From Corallococcus silvisoli (GTDB lineage: Bacteria > Myxococcota > Myxococcia > Myxococcales > Myxococcaceae): a DNA stretch of 64,000 nucleotides. Positions 8,019-19,068 of this stretch are shown here, piece after piece (position 1 is the stretch's first letter; every line of letters starts with the position of its first letter). A model generated the notes under the pieces. The model was not told the DNA's origin and did no database searches. It worked only from the letters and a program-made list of their open reading frames with translations. The stretch lies in contig NZ_JAAAPJ010000028.1 of the NCBI RefSeq assembly GCF_009909145.1, forward strand, positions 1-64,000, written 5' to 3'. A program made the translations under genes and the position numbers.

Positions 8019-9056
8019 ATGAAAGTCGCCGTGCTCACCGGTGGCGGGGATTGCCCCGGCCTCAATGCGGTCATTCGCGCCATCGTCCGCCGTGCCAGCG
8101 AGCACGGCTTCGAGATGATGGGCCTGCGCGATGGATGGAAGGGCCTGCTGGACGACAACCACTTCCGCCTCACGCGGGAGACGACGTCCGGCATCCTCCA
8201 CCGGGGTGGCACCATCCTGGGGACCTCGCGGGTCAACCCGTTCAAGGTGGAGAACGGCCTGGAGCGCGTGAAGCGCGCCATCGAGCGCAATGGCATCCAC
8301 GCGGTCATCGCCATTGGCGGCGAGGGCACGCTGTCCGCCGCCACGCGCATGTCCCAGGAGGGCGTGCGCATCGTCGGCGTGCCCAAGACCATCGACAACG
8401 ACCTCAACGGCACCGACTTCACCTTCGGCTTCGACACCGCGGTGTCCATCGCCACGGAGGCGGTGGACCGGCTGCACTCCACCGCGGAGTCGCACAAGCG
8501 CGTCATCGTCTGCGAGGTGATGGGCCGGCACGTCGGGTGGATCGCCACCTACGCGGGCATCGCGGGCGGCGCGGACGTCATCCTCGTCCCGGAGATTCCC
8601 GCCGACCTGGAGGCCGTCGCCCAGCACCTCCAGCGCCGCAACGCGGGGGGGCGCACCTTCTCCATCGTCGTGGTGGCGGAGGGCACGCGCATCAAGCTGT
8701 CCGCGGAGCAGAACGAACAGCTGGTCACCACCGGCGCCCTGGACGAAGCGGGCCGGCCGCGCCTGGGCGGCGTGGGCAACATCGTCGCCGCGGAGATTGA
8801 ACGACGCACCGGCTTCGAGACGCGCGTCTCCGTGCTGGGCCACATCCAGCGCGGCGGCGCCCCCACGGCGCACGACCGGGTGCTCGCCACCCGGTTCGGC
8901 GTGCATGCGTGCGACATGGTCGCCCGCGGCGAGTTCGGCAAGATGGCCGCCCTGCGCGGCAACGACATCGTCAGCGAGCACCTCTCCGAGGCCACCCGCG
9001 AGCTCAAGCGCGTCCCCAAGGAGTTCTTCGAGGTCGCGCAGGTCTTCTTCGGCTGA
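8019..9056 (+). CDS. pfkA: 6-phosphofructokinase
   Basis: 345 residues. Phosphorylates fructose-6-phosphate to fructose-1,6-bisphosphate, the committed glycolytic step. Motifs: TGGGDCPGLNA near residues 7-16, GGEGTL at 100-105, PKTIDND at 122-128 with the catalytic Asp, EVMGRHVGWIA, and the C-terminal GHIQRGG. Gly at the E. coli position-104 equivalent suggests ATP rather than pyrophosphate use, while Lys in PKTIDND is the residue typical of PPi-linked and actinobacterial-type enzymes. In M. xanthus a Pfk is linked to the kinase Pkn4; no kinase gene is next to this one. A strong terminator follows. Confidence 0.9.
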   Translation: MKVAVLTGGGDCPGLNAVIRAIVRRASEHGFEMMGLRDGWKGLLDDNHFRLTRETTSGILHRGGTILGTSRVNPFKVENGLERVKRAIERNGIHAVIAIGGEGTLSAATRMSQEGVRIVGVPKTIDNDLNGTDFTFGFDTAVSIATEAVDRLHSTAESHKRVIVCEVMGRHVGWIATYAGIAGGADVILVPEIPADLEAVAQHLQRRNAGGRTFSIVVVAEGTRIKLSAEQNEQLVTTGALDEAGRPRLGGVGNIVAAEIERRTGFETRVSVLGHIQRGGAPTAHDRVLATRFGVHACDMVARGEFGKMAALRGNDIVSEHLSEATRELKRVPKEFFEVAQVFFG

Positions 9057-9068
9057 TGATGACGTGAT

Positions 9069-9108
9069 GCGCCATGCCTGCTCCCACCCGGAGTGACAGG
9101 CATGGCGC
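9069..9108 (+). terminator. terminator-like hairpin after pfkA
   Basis: A perfect 12-base stem, GCGCCATGCCTG (9069-9080) and CAGGCATGGCGC (9097-9108), with an inner CTCC/GGAG pairing in the 16-base loop, 12 bases after the pfkA stop. No T-run, as is common in this DNA. Confidence 0.65.
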
Positions 9109-9152
9109 CGCGCATCCGGTAGCATCCGCCCCTCAACGCCGAACGCGAAGGG

Positions 9153-10796
<1,644 letters not shown>

Positions 10797-10868
10797 AAGC
10801 GCTGGCCACCTGACACTGGGAGTTGGCGGCTCGCGCTGGGGCGGGGCTGGGGGTAACGTCAGGGTGTG

Positions 10869-11405
10869 ATGCCCTCCGTCCAACAGCTCCGCCCGTTCGC
10901 CTACGCGCCCGTGCAGGCCTTCCTGCAAGCCTCCGGCCCGGTGGTGCTCATCCAGCAGCCGCCAGAGCCGGTGTTCCAGCAGGTGGCGCTGCGGCTGGCG
11001 GAGGCGCGCACGGTGGGCATGGCGCACCGCTCGCGGCTGGTGGACCGGCTGCTGGTGATGCTCCAGGGGTTTGACGCGCTGGAGGTCCACTTCCTGGGGC
11101 CGGAGCGGGACGGGCAGGAGATGAAGGTGGGGCGCATGGACGGGTGCGCGCTGCTGGTGCACGACCCGTCGGTGTCGAAGCAGCACGCGGTGCTGCGCTG
11201 GCACGCGGCGCAGGGGTCGTGCTCGGTGATGGACCTGGGCTCCATGAACGGCACCTGGCTGAACGCCGGCGCGCTGGGCGAGGGCGAGGTGCGGATGCTC
11301 ACGGACGGGGACGCGCTGTCCTTCGGGGACGCGCAGTTCCTGTACCTCCGGGCGGAGACGCTGCACTCGCACCTGCGGCTCGCCAGCCCCGGCGGCGGGC
11401 TGTGA
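10869..11405 (+). CDS. FHA-domain protein
   Basis: 178 residues. The C-terminal half is a forkhead-associated domain with its phosphothreonine-binding residues: VGRMD (Arg), DPSVSKQH (Ser, His) and GSMNGTWL (Asn-Gly-Thr). The N-terminal about 75 residues are helical and unassigned. FHA modules read out Ser/Thr kinase phosphorylation; this window has two kinases but none adjacent. GTG 10866 directly before ATG 10869 is an alternative start. Confidence 0.85.
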   Translation: MPSVQQLRPFAYAPVQAFLQASGPVVLIQQPPEPVFQQVALRLAEARTVGMAHRSRLVDRLLVMLQGFDALEVHFLGPERDGQEMKVGRMDGCALLVHDPSVSKQHAVLRWHAAQGSCSVMDLGSMNGTWLNAGALGEGEVRMLTDGDALSFGDAQFLYLRAETLHSHLRLASPGGGL

Positions 11406-11532
11406 CGGGCGCCTCCCCGCGACTCCCCGGCTGAGACCCGGCGGGTCCAGGCAGGCAGCCAGCGACGGAGGACGGCGCGCTGTCAGGGGGTCCGTTATCC
11501 TCGGGCCTCCTCACACCGAGAGCGCGCACACG

Positions 11533-12705
11533 ATGGGAAGGCTGCTGGTCCTGCTGTGGGTCTATCTGGGCGCTTACCTCGTGCTGCGCAGGTTGTGGCC
11601 CGCCGTCACCCGCGGCTGGCGCCAGGGCGTGCTCCTGGGCCTGATGGGCGTGGCGCTCGCGACCTGGCTGGTGCCCGCGCTGACGGGCTACGGCCTCCAC
11701 CACACGCCGCCGCTCCTGGCGCCGCTGAAGCTGTTCGCCGTCGTCTGGAGCATCGCCGCGCTCCTGGTGATGCTGGCGGGCCTGCCCTTCCTGGTGCTGA
11801 AGCTGCGCGCCGAACGCCGCCAGCAGGCCGCGCCCCCGGGCGTCGACCTGGGGCGTCGCGACCTCCTGATGAAGGCCGGCCAGGCCGTGCCCGTGCTCGC
11901 CGTGGGCGCGAGCGGCGTGGGCGTCGTGGGTGGCAGCCTGGGCTTCACCGTGCGCGAGGTGGAGGTGAAGCTGCGCGGCCTCCCCGCCGCGCTCGACGGC
12001 TTCCGCATCGGGCAGATCACCGACGTCCACGTGGGCCCCTTCATCTCCCCGGAGTACCTGCGCGGCGCCGTGGAGGCGATGAACACCGCCGGAGTCGATC
12101 TCCAGGTGATGACGGGCGACCTCATCGACGACGTGAACCAGGTCGAGGAGACGATGGCCGCCCTCGCCTCCACGACGGCGCGCCACGGCATGCTCGCCAT
12201 CCTGGGCAACCACGAGCACTGGCGCGGACTCGACGAGGTCCTGGGCGGCTATGAGCAGCTGGCCCGGCGCGGAGCCCCGGTGCGCCTGCTCGTGGACGAG
12301 GCCCACGTGCTGGAACACGGCGGCCAGCGCGTGCGCGTGGTGGGCGTGGACTTCCCCATCTCCAGCCGCGGCCGCGCCGGGCGCGACAGCCGCTGGAAGC
12401 AGTCCGCGGAGACGGCCTTCGCGGACGGCCACCCGGACGACGTGGTCCTCTGCCTCTCCCACCACCCGGACTTCTTCTCCTACGCCGCCGAGCGCGGCGC
12501 GCGCCTCACGCTCGCCGGCCACACCCACGGCGGCCAGGTGGCCCTCCTGGGGATTCCGCTGTTCGGCTTCGTCTTCAAGCACATGCTCGGCCGCTACCGC
12601 TTCCGCGACAGCCACCTGTACGTCTCCGGCGGCACGGGGCACTGGCTCCCCTTCCGCATCGGCATCCCCCCCGAGGTGACGCTGCTCACGCTGCGCAGCG
12701 CCTGA
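11533..12705 (+). CDS. membrane metallophosphoesterase (YkuE-like)
   Basis: 390 residues. Three hydrophobic segments lie in residues 1-95, then a GRRDLLMK twin-arginine-like motif and a fourth hydrophobic stretch lead into a calcineurin-type phosphoesterase domain. Metal motifs are complete: ITDVHVG, TGDLIDD, LGNHEHW, LSHHPD and LAGHTHGGQ. The domain order fits an enzyme acting outside the cytoplasmic membrane; in B. subtilis YkuE-type proteins are cell-wall-directed phosphoesterases, but the substrate here is unknown. Single gene. Confidence 0.82.
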   Translation: MGRLLVLLWVYLGAYLVLRRLWPAVTRGWRQGVLLGLMGVALATWLVPALTGYGLHHTPPLLAPLKLFAVVWSIAALLVMLAGLPFLVLKLRAERRQQAAPPGVDLGRRDLLMKAGQAVPVLAVGASGVGVVGGSLGFTVREVEVKLRGLPAALDGFRIGQITDVHVGPFISPEYLRGAVEAMNTAGVDLQVMTGDLIDDVNQVEETMAALASTTARHGMLAILGNHEHWRGLDEVLGGYEQLARRGAPVRLLVDEAHVLEHGGQRVRVVGVDFPISSRGRAGRDSRWKQSAETAFADGHPDDVVLCLSHHPDFFSYAAERGARLTLAGHTHGGQVALLGIPLFGFVFKHMLGRYRFRDSHLYVSGGTGHWLPFRIGIPPEVTLLTLRSA

Positions 12706-12790
12706 AACATCCCGACGCGTGCGGACTTCCGCCAACGCACCCCGCCAAAGGTCTCAACCCCAGCCGCCTTGTTTCACCGATTTTACGTGG

Positions 12791-12819
12791 AACATGTTTT
12801 ATAGTATGTAAAACGTGTT
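12791..12819. promoter_or_regulatory. AT-rich inverted repeat, candidate operator
   Basis: Arms AACATGTTTTA (12791-12801) and TAAAACGTGTT (12809-12819) pair at 10 of 11 positions (the exception is T/G) around a 7-base spacer. It is 20 bases upstream of the start at 12840 and is by far the most A+T-rich stretch nearby. A further TTTTACGTGG lies just upstream and partly repeats the half-site. It fits a repressor or activator site overlapping the promoter. Confidence 0.5.
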
Positions 12820-12839
12820 TAGAACGAAGGGGCGGAATA

Positions 12840-13841
12840 ATGAGAACCTTGAAGCAGTGGGCCTGCGTCGCGGGTGCGCTCTCGGTGTTGGCGGTGGGCT
12901 GTGGTCCGGAGGACTCGCCGTGGAACGACCCCACGAGCGGCCTCCAGGAGCTGGACAGCTGCAAGGGCGACAACAAGCTGGCGGATGGCGGCAAGTACTT
13001 CGTCAACAACAACTGGGGAGACATGGGGGTGCAGGACCAGGGGGGTTACACGGGCATCGACAACAGCAACCCCAATGACAAGGGCGTCATCGACGCGGAG
13101 AAGAAGGCCGCGGCGGCGCTGGATGGGGGCGGCTGTATCTACGGCGCGCACGGAGGCAATCCGGCCACCTGTGGAGGGCAGACGTCGGTGCAGGGCCTGC
13201 CCAACGACACGAGCCAGTCCATCTTCCACAACGAGTACCACCCGGAGTGCGGAGGCAAGCCGCTCATCCTGAGCGTCTGCTACTCCGGCGCGAAGGGCAC
13301 CAACGGCTACCAGCCCATCGCGGCGGTCGTCAGCGGGAACTACAACGTCCCGCCCGAGAAGATCATGGCGTGCACGGGCACGGTGGCCCCGGGCGTCCCG
13401 ATGCGGTGCTTTGGCACCATCGTGGATGGCAACGGCAAGGCCATTGGCGACCAGAAGGTGGGCGGCGTGGACTTCGTGCAGGTCCGCGGCGAGCCGGGGC
13501 CGAATGACATCGTCCGGTGCAAGCCGAACGACACGTGCCCGACGTGCACCCCGGACGCGGGCGTGGATGCCGGCGTGGACGCGGGCACCGACGGCGGGGT
13601 CCGTCCGGATGCAGGCGTGGACGCGGGCACCGTGGACGCGGGCACCGACGGCGGGGTCCGCCCGGATGCGGGCGTCGACGCGGGCGTGGATGCCGGCGTG
13701 GACGCGGGCACCGACGGCGGGGTCCGCCCGGATGCCGGCGTGGACGCGGGCACCGTGGACGCGGGGCCCCCGCCGTTCGACGCGGGCGTCATCATCCGCG
13801 ACGCGGGCGTCATCGTCCTCAACGCGCACGCCGCGCGCTGA
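12840..13841 (+). CDS. lipoprotein with PDAG-rich tail and cryptic caspase-like His/Cys pair
   Basis: 333 residues. Lipobox LAVGC (Cys21) predicts a lipoprotein. Residues about 45-230 form a Cys-rich globular part (eight or more Cys). Within it IYGAHGG (His104) and LILSVCYSGA (Cys147) each follow a beta-strand-like hydrophobic stretch and resemble the His-Gly and xxC-SG dyad motifs of clan CD (caspase/CHAT/C80-like) peptidases; this is my reading and not an established family call. Residues 239-315 are (P)DAGVDAGTDGG-type repeats common in secreted myxobacterial proteins. A palindrome precedes the gene. Confidence 0.6.
   Translation: MRTLKQWACVAGALSVLAVGCGPEDSPWNDPTSGLQELDSCKGDNKLADGGKYFVNNNWGDMGVQDQGGYTGIDNSNPNDKGVIDAEKKAAAALDGGGCIYGAHGGNPATCGGQTSVQGLPNDTSQSIFHNEYHPECGGKPLILSVCYSGAKGTNGYQPIAAVVSGNYNVPPEKIMACTGTVAPGVPMRCFGTIVDGNGKAIGDQKVGGVDFVQVRGEPGPNDIVRCKPNDTCPTCTPDAGVDAGVDAGTDGGVRPDAGVDAGTVDAGTDGGVRPDAGVDAGVDAGVDAGTDGGVRPDAGVDAGTVDAGPPPFDAGVIIRDAGVIVLNAHAAR
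13557..13770 (+). repeat. DAGVDAG-coding tandem repeats
   Basis: In-gene low-complexity region made of repeated GACGCGGGCACCGACGGCGG-type units separated by CCGGATGC(A/G)GGCGTGGACGC units, translating to PDAGVDAGTVDAGTDGG variants. Long stretches are identical between copies, so copy number is likely to vary between strains. Confidence 0.75.
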
Positions 13842-13859
13842 CGGACGCGCGAGCAGCCC

Positions 13860-13894
13860 GGGCCCCGTTCCGCCTTGCTGGCGCGACGGGGCCC
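13860..13894. terminator. bidirectional terminator-like hairpin
   Basis: A perfect 9-base stem, GGGCCCCGT (13860-13868) with ACGGGGCCC (13886-13894), and an inner CGCC/GGCG pairing, between the convergent lipoprotein and CHAT genes. Confidence 0.6.
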
Positions 13895-13955
13895 CACGGC
13901 CTGACGCACTCCCGGTCCCCCGAAGCCCCTTCCCTCGAGGGGCGTGAGCGCGGCC

Positions 13956-16900
13956 CTACGGCTGACGCGCCGCTGCTTCGAGCAGGCGCAGCGGCGTGTC
14001 CCGTCCCATGGCGATGAAGGGCGCCCAGTAGTGGGGATGGGGCTGGGCCTGTCGCAGCTCCCGCATCGCCTCGCGCAGCGCCGTGGCCAGGCCCTGCCCC
14101 GCCAACAGGTGGCGGTAGTAGGTCTCCATCAGCGTGCGCGTCGTCGCGTCGTCCACCTTCCAGAGACTCATCACCACCGTCTCCGCGCCCGCGACGAGGA
14201 AGGCCCGGCGCAAGCCGTAGACGCCCTGCCCCCGCCGGACGTCGCCCCGGCCCGTGTCGCAGGCGGAGAGAACCACCAGCTGGGTGCCCCACAGGTCCAG
14301 CCCCGCCAGCTCCAGGGCCGTCACCAGCGAGCTGTCAGCGGAGGACCCGGAGTCACTGGCGCTGGACGCCGCTTGCGCGCGCTCCCCCGCGAGGAGCAAG
14401 CCCGAACGCAACAGGGGGTCCGGAGGGCGCGGCGCCCGGGCGTCCTCGCCCAGCGCGCCGAAGTGGGCGATGGCGCGGGTGTTCTCCTGGGTGGCGGCGT
14501 CCTCCAGGAAGAAGCCGTGCGTGGCCAGGTGGAGGATGCCGGGCGTGGTCATCCGCAGCAGCCGCTCCTTGGTCGCCTTGGGCCCCAGATAGAGCTGGGC
14601 CCGGGGAAAGAGGCGCTGGATGGCCTCCGCCTCCTCACGGGAGCCCGGCAGGGGCACCGGGGCCCAGTCACGCATCCGCAGGTCCTCGGGCCGCGTGGGA
14701 GCGGAGCGCTCGGCCCACGCGTCCGCGCTCGCCGGAGCCTCGGCCGTGGCCTGGAGCCCCGGGCGGAAGGCCGGGTCCGCCAGGACGACCACGGACGACG
14801 CGGAGCGGGGCGGCTGGGGACGGGGCAGCAGGTCCTTGCCGGACGTGAGGTAGGTGAAGTCGTAGGTGTCGACCAGGAACCGCTGGCCGTCGTGCAGCGC
14901 CGCGAAGGGGACCAGGGCCAGCTGACCATCCGGCGACAGGAAGAGGCGGTGGGCCTTCCCCAAGAGCGGCAGCAGCGGCTGGAAGGCGAGCTGGTAGAGC
15001 GCCTGGGAGGACGCGTCGAAGGCGGCATCCCGGCGGGCCAGCGCGTCCCGCATGCGCGAGGCGGCGGCCTCGATGGGCTCCGCCGGGCCCAGGTCGAGCG
15101 TCCGGATGCTCGCGTCGGGCAGCAGCACCAGCGCCATGCAGCGCAGCTGGGCCGAGGAGGTGCGCGCGCCCGGAACGAGGGGGCGATCCTCGTACGTGAT
15201 GAACTCCACGAGCGCCCCGTCCTCCGGCAGGGCCGCGGCGACACGGTCGACGATGTCCTCGGGCGTGGGCAGCGCGGCCAGCGCGCGCAGGGGCGCCGAG
15301 CGCCGGGCGAGGGTGGCCTCCAGCGCATCGCCCTGCGTGGCCAGGGCCTCGAGCTGCCGCTGGTAGGCCGAGGGCGGGAGCGCACCGGGCCCGTGGAGCG
15401 ACAGGCTCGCCAGCTGGCTGCGCAGCCCGCGCAGCCGCGCGAAGGTGCCGCGCTCCTCGTCCCCCAGGCTCCGGTAGACCGCCCGGGAGATGTCCGCGGT
15501 CTCCTCCACGGAGCGGCCCTTGAGGAGCAGCGCGGCGCTCAATGCCAGACGCCGGACCTCCGCGGATTCGGGGTGCGCGCGCAGCAGCGCGTACAGGTGC
15601 TCCTCGTCGACGCGCAGCAGCTGGAGGAAGCTGGCCAGCCGCGCCTCGGAGAACTCCAGCGCCTCCCGGCGAAGGCGCTGCTCGGAGACGGCGAAGGCCC
15701 GCGTGAACAGCGGCACCGCCGCGTCCAGGCGCCGCTGGGCCAGCCGCAGCAGGGCCAGGTTGTTGAGCGACGCCGCGAGGTCCGGGTGGTTGCGGCCCAG
15801 GACGGCCTCACGGATGGAGAGAGCGCGCTCGTAGAGCGGCTCCGCCCGGCCGTACTGCCCCTGGTCCCGGTAGAGGTTGGCCAGGTTGCTGAGCGCGCCG
15901 GCGACATCCGGATGGTTCCGGCCAAGCACCTCCTCCCAGATGGAGAGCGCGCGCACATAGAGCGGCTCCGCCCGGTCGTACCGGCCCTGCTTGCGATACA
16001 GGGTGGCCAGGTTGTTGAGCAGCGCGGCGACGTGGGGATGGCGCTTGCCGAGCGACGTCTCCCAGAGGACGAGCGCGCGCGCGAACAGCGGCTCCGCCCG
16101 GTCGATCAACCCCTGCGCCTGATAGAGCGTGGCCAGGTTGTTGAGCGACGCCGCGAGGTCGGAGGGGTTGCCGTCCGGCGCCGCCTCCCGGATGGAGAGG
16201 GCCCGCGTGTACAGCGGCTCCGCCCGGTCATACAGCCCCTGGTCCTGGTAGAGGTTGGCCAGGTTGTTGAGGGAGTCCGCGACCCGGGGATGCCGCTTGC
16301 CCAGGGACTCCTCGCGGATGGAGCGCGCGCGCTCGTAGAGCGGCTCCGCCCGGCCGTACTGCCCCTGGTCCTGGTAGAGCGTGGCCAGGGTGTCGAGCGA
16401 GTCCGCGACCGACGGATGCGCCTTGCCGAGGGCCGACTCCCGGATGGACAGCGCGCGCACGTAGAGCGGCTCCGCCCGGCCGTACAGCCCCTGCTCCCGG
16501 TAGAGCAGCGCCAGGTTGTTGAGCGAGTCCGCGACGGTGAGGTGGGACATGCCCAGCACCGTCTCCCGGAGCTCGAGCGCGCGCACGTAGAGCGGCTCCG
16601 CCCGGCTGTAGAGGCCCTGGTCCTGGTAGAGCATGGCCAGGTTGTTGAGGGACTGGGCGTAGGCGAACTGGTTCTCGCTGAGGACCGCCTCCTGGCTGGC
16701 CATCGCGCCCGTGCGGCGGCGCTTGTCCAGGCTGAACAGGTTGTTCTGCCGCCGGGACAGGGCGTGCTCGTGCGAATAATAGCCCCCGGGCTGCCGGTCC
16801 GGCTCCATCACCGGGGAGGCCGCGAAGGCGAGCAGGGAGCTCACGACGACGGAGTCCACGGCGTCGTCGCTCACCGCGGCTTCCCGGATGGCCAACGCGC

Positions 16901-17189
16901 GCTCGTGCACCACCCCGGCCCGCGCGAAGTCCCCCTGGAGCCGGTACGCCTCGCCGAGCAGGTTCAGGCAGGTGGCGACCTCCCGGTGCGCGCCGCCAAA
17001 CACGGCCTCCCGCAGCGCGAGGGAGCGCTCACCCGGCGCGACGGCCTCGGCGTACCGGCCCGCATCGTAGAGCGCCAGCGCCGCGTCGTAGGTGCGCTGG
17101 GCCTCCAGCAGCTGGCCCTCCACACCGGCCGGCATCCTCGCGGCGCACCCCAGGGCCAGCACCACCATCCACCCGAGAATCCACCGCAT
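13956..17189 (-). CDS. TPR-CHAT domain lipoprotein (caspase-like protease family)
   Basis: 1,077 residues. Lipobox LALGC (Cys15) with no aspartate sorting signal after it. Kinesin-light-chain-like TPR units start by about residue 25; from about 170 to 480 come roughly eight near-identical 42-residue units (SLNNLA-LY-QG-Y-RAEPLY-RAL-IRE). The C-terminal CHAT domain carries both catalytic motifs, HLATHGFF (His891) and LSACDTGRG (Cys977), so it looks active. CHAT proteins are clan CD proteases used in several bacterial systems (for example Craspase and gasdermin-linked proteases), but most TPR-CHAT lipoproteins are uncharacterised. AAGGAGGAGG directly before the ATG fixes the start. Monocistronic by position. 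Confidence 0.88.
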   Translation of the reverse strand: MRWILGWMVVLALGCAARMPAGVEGQLLEAQRTYDAALALYDAGRYAEAVAPGERSLALREAVFGGAHREVATCLNLLGEAYRLQGDFARAGVVHERALAIREAAVSDDAVDSVVVSSLLAFAASPVMEPDRQPGGYYSHEHALSRRQNNLFSLDKRRRTGAMASQEAVLSENQFAYAQSLNNLAMLYQDQGLYSRAEPLYVRALELRETVLGMSHLTVADSLNNLALLYREQGLYGRAEPLYVRALSIRESALGKAHPSVADSLDTLATLYQDQGQYGRAEPLYERARSIREESLGKRHPRVADSLNNLANLYQDQGLYDRAEPLYTRALSIREAAPDGNPSDLAASLNNLATLYQAQGLIDRAEPLFARALVLWETSLGKRHPHVAALLNNLATLYRKQGRYDRAEPLYVRALSIWEEVLGRNHPDVAGALSNLANLYRDQGQYGRAEPLYERALSIREAVLGRNHPDLAASLNNLALLRLAQRRLDAAVPLFTRAFAVSEQRLRREALEFSEARLASFLQLLRVDEEHLYALLRAHPESAEVRRLALSAALLLKGRSVEETADISRAVYRSLGDEERGTFARLRGLRSQLASLSLHGPGALPPSAYQRQLEALATQGDALEATLARRSAPLRALAALPTPEDIVDRVAAALPEDGALVEFITYEDRPLVPGARTSSAQLRCMALVLLPDASIRTLDLGPAEPIEAAASRMRDALARRDAAFDASSQALYQLAFQPLLPLLGKAHRLFLSPDGQLALVPFAALHDGQRFLVDTYDFTYLTSGKDLLPRPQPPRSASSVVVLADPAFRPGLQATAEAPASADAWAERSAPTRPEDLRMRDWAPVPLPGSREEAEAIQRLFPRAQLYLGPKATKERLLRMTTPGILHLATHGFFLEDAATQENTRAIAHFGALGEDARAPRPPDPLLRSGLLLAGERAQAASSASDSGSSADSSLVTALELAGLDLWGTQLVVLSACDTGRGDVRRGQGVYGLRRAFLVAGAETVVMSLWKVDDATTRTLMETYYRHLLAGQGLATALREAMRELRQAQPHPHYWAPFIAMGRDTPLRLLEAAARQP
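15700..16690 (-). repeat. tandem 126-base units coding 42-residue TPRs
   Basis: About eight consecutive units of 126 bases inside the TPR-CHAT gene, each containing CGGCTCCGCCCGG and GTTGTTGAGCG-like blocks. The high nucleotide identity between units suggests recent amplification or gene conversion. Boundaries are approximate. Confidence 0.75.
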
Positions 17190-17293
17190 GCCTCCTCCTT
17201 GGGGTCCGAAGGGTGGCCCATCCCGTCCCCCCCGTGAGAGAGGCAGGGACCCGGAGAATCATGCAGGAAGGCGCGGCGGTGACGAGGGCGGAG

Positions 17294-17934
17294 CTACTGC
17301 CCGTAGCCCCGAAACTGCTCGAACACCCGCGCCATTTCCGCGTCATCCAGCAAAACCGGTTCCCCGACCTGGAGCGCGCGCCAGTACATGGCGGCCAGCG
17401 TCTCCACCTCCACCGCCAGCTTCCAGGCGGCGGGCAGGTCCGCGCCCACCGCCACCATGCCGTGATTGGCCAGCAGGCACGCCTTGCGGCCCTCCAGCGC
17501 CGCCATCATGTGCCGCGCCAGCTCCGGCGTGCCGAAGGTGGCGTACTCCGCGCACCGCACGTCCGTGCCGCCCGCCGCGGACACCATGTAGTGGAAGGCC
17601 GGGATGCCCCGGCGGAGGCACGCGAGCGTGGTGCTGAACATGCTGTGCGCATGCAGCACCGCGCCCACCTCCGGCCGCGCCGCGAGGATGTCCCGGTGCA
17701 GCTGCCACTCCGTGGACGGCCTGCGCCGGCCCTCGTGCGTGCCGTCGAAGCGCATGAGGACCACGTCCTCCGGCGTCATCGCCTCGTAGTTCATCCCGGA
17801 GGGCGTGAGGAGGAAGCCCTCCTCCACCCGCTGGCTCAGGTTGCCGGACGTGCCCTGGTTCAGCCCGGACGTGTTCATCCGCCGCGCGGTGGCCACCATC
17901 GCCTCGCGCAGCGCCGGATGTCCCCCGGCCGCGC

Positions 17935-17938
<4 letters not shown>
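17294..17938 (-). CDS. class II aldolase (FucA/Ald2-like), last gene of methionine-salvage operon
   Basis: 214 residues from a GTG whose GTGA overlaps the mtnA stop, so it is translationally coupled. Motifs: SGNLS and TPSGMNY phosphate loops, catalytic Glu77 in STEWQLH, zinc ligands His96 and His98 in VLHAHS, and His159 in LANHGMVAVG. The central FHYMVSAAGG-DVRCA-YATFGT block is typical of the aldolase branch (fuculose-1-phosphate and 5-deoxyribulose-1-phosphate aldolases) rather than the MtnB dehydratase. By position it may cleave 5-deoxyribulose-1-phosphate or methylthioribulose-1-phosphate into DHAP plus an aldehyde (the DHAP shunt known from R. rubrum and some E. coli). Function is inferred from family and context. 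Confidence 0.8.
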
Positions 17939-19050
<1,112 letters not shown>

Positions 19051-19068
19051 CGCCGTGTCTTTCCTTGT

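Noticed and set aside
17190..17293. GGGTCC/GGACCC pairing between the aldolase and CHAT genes as a terminator
   Set aside because: Loop of about 40 bases and only a 6-base stem; not convincing.
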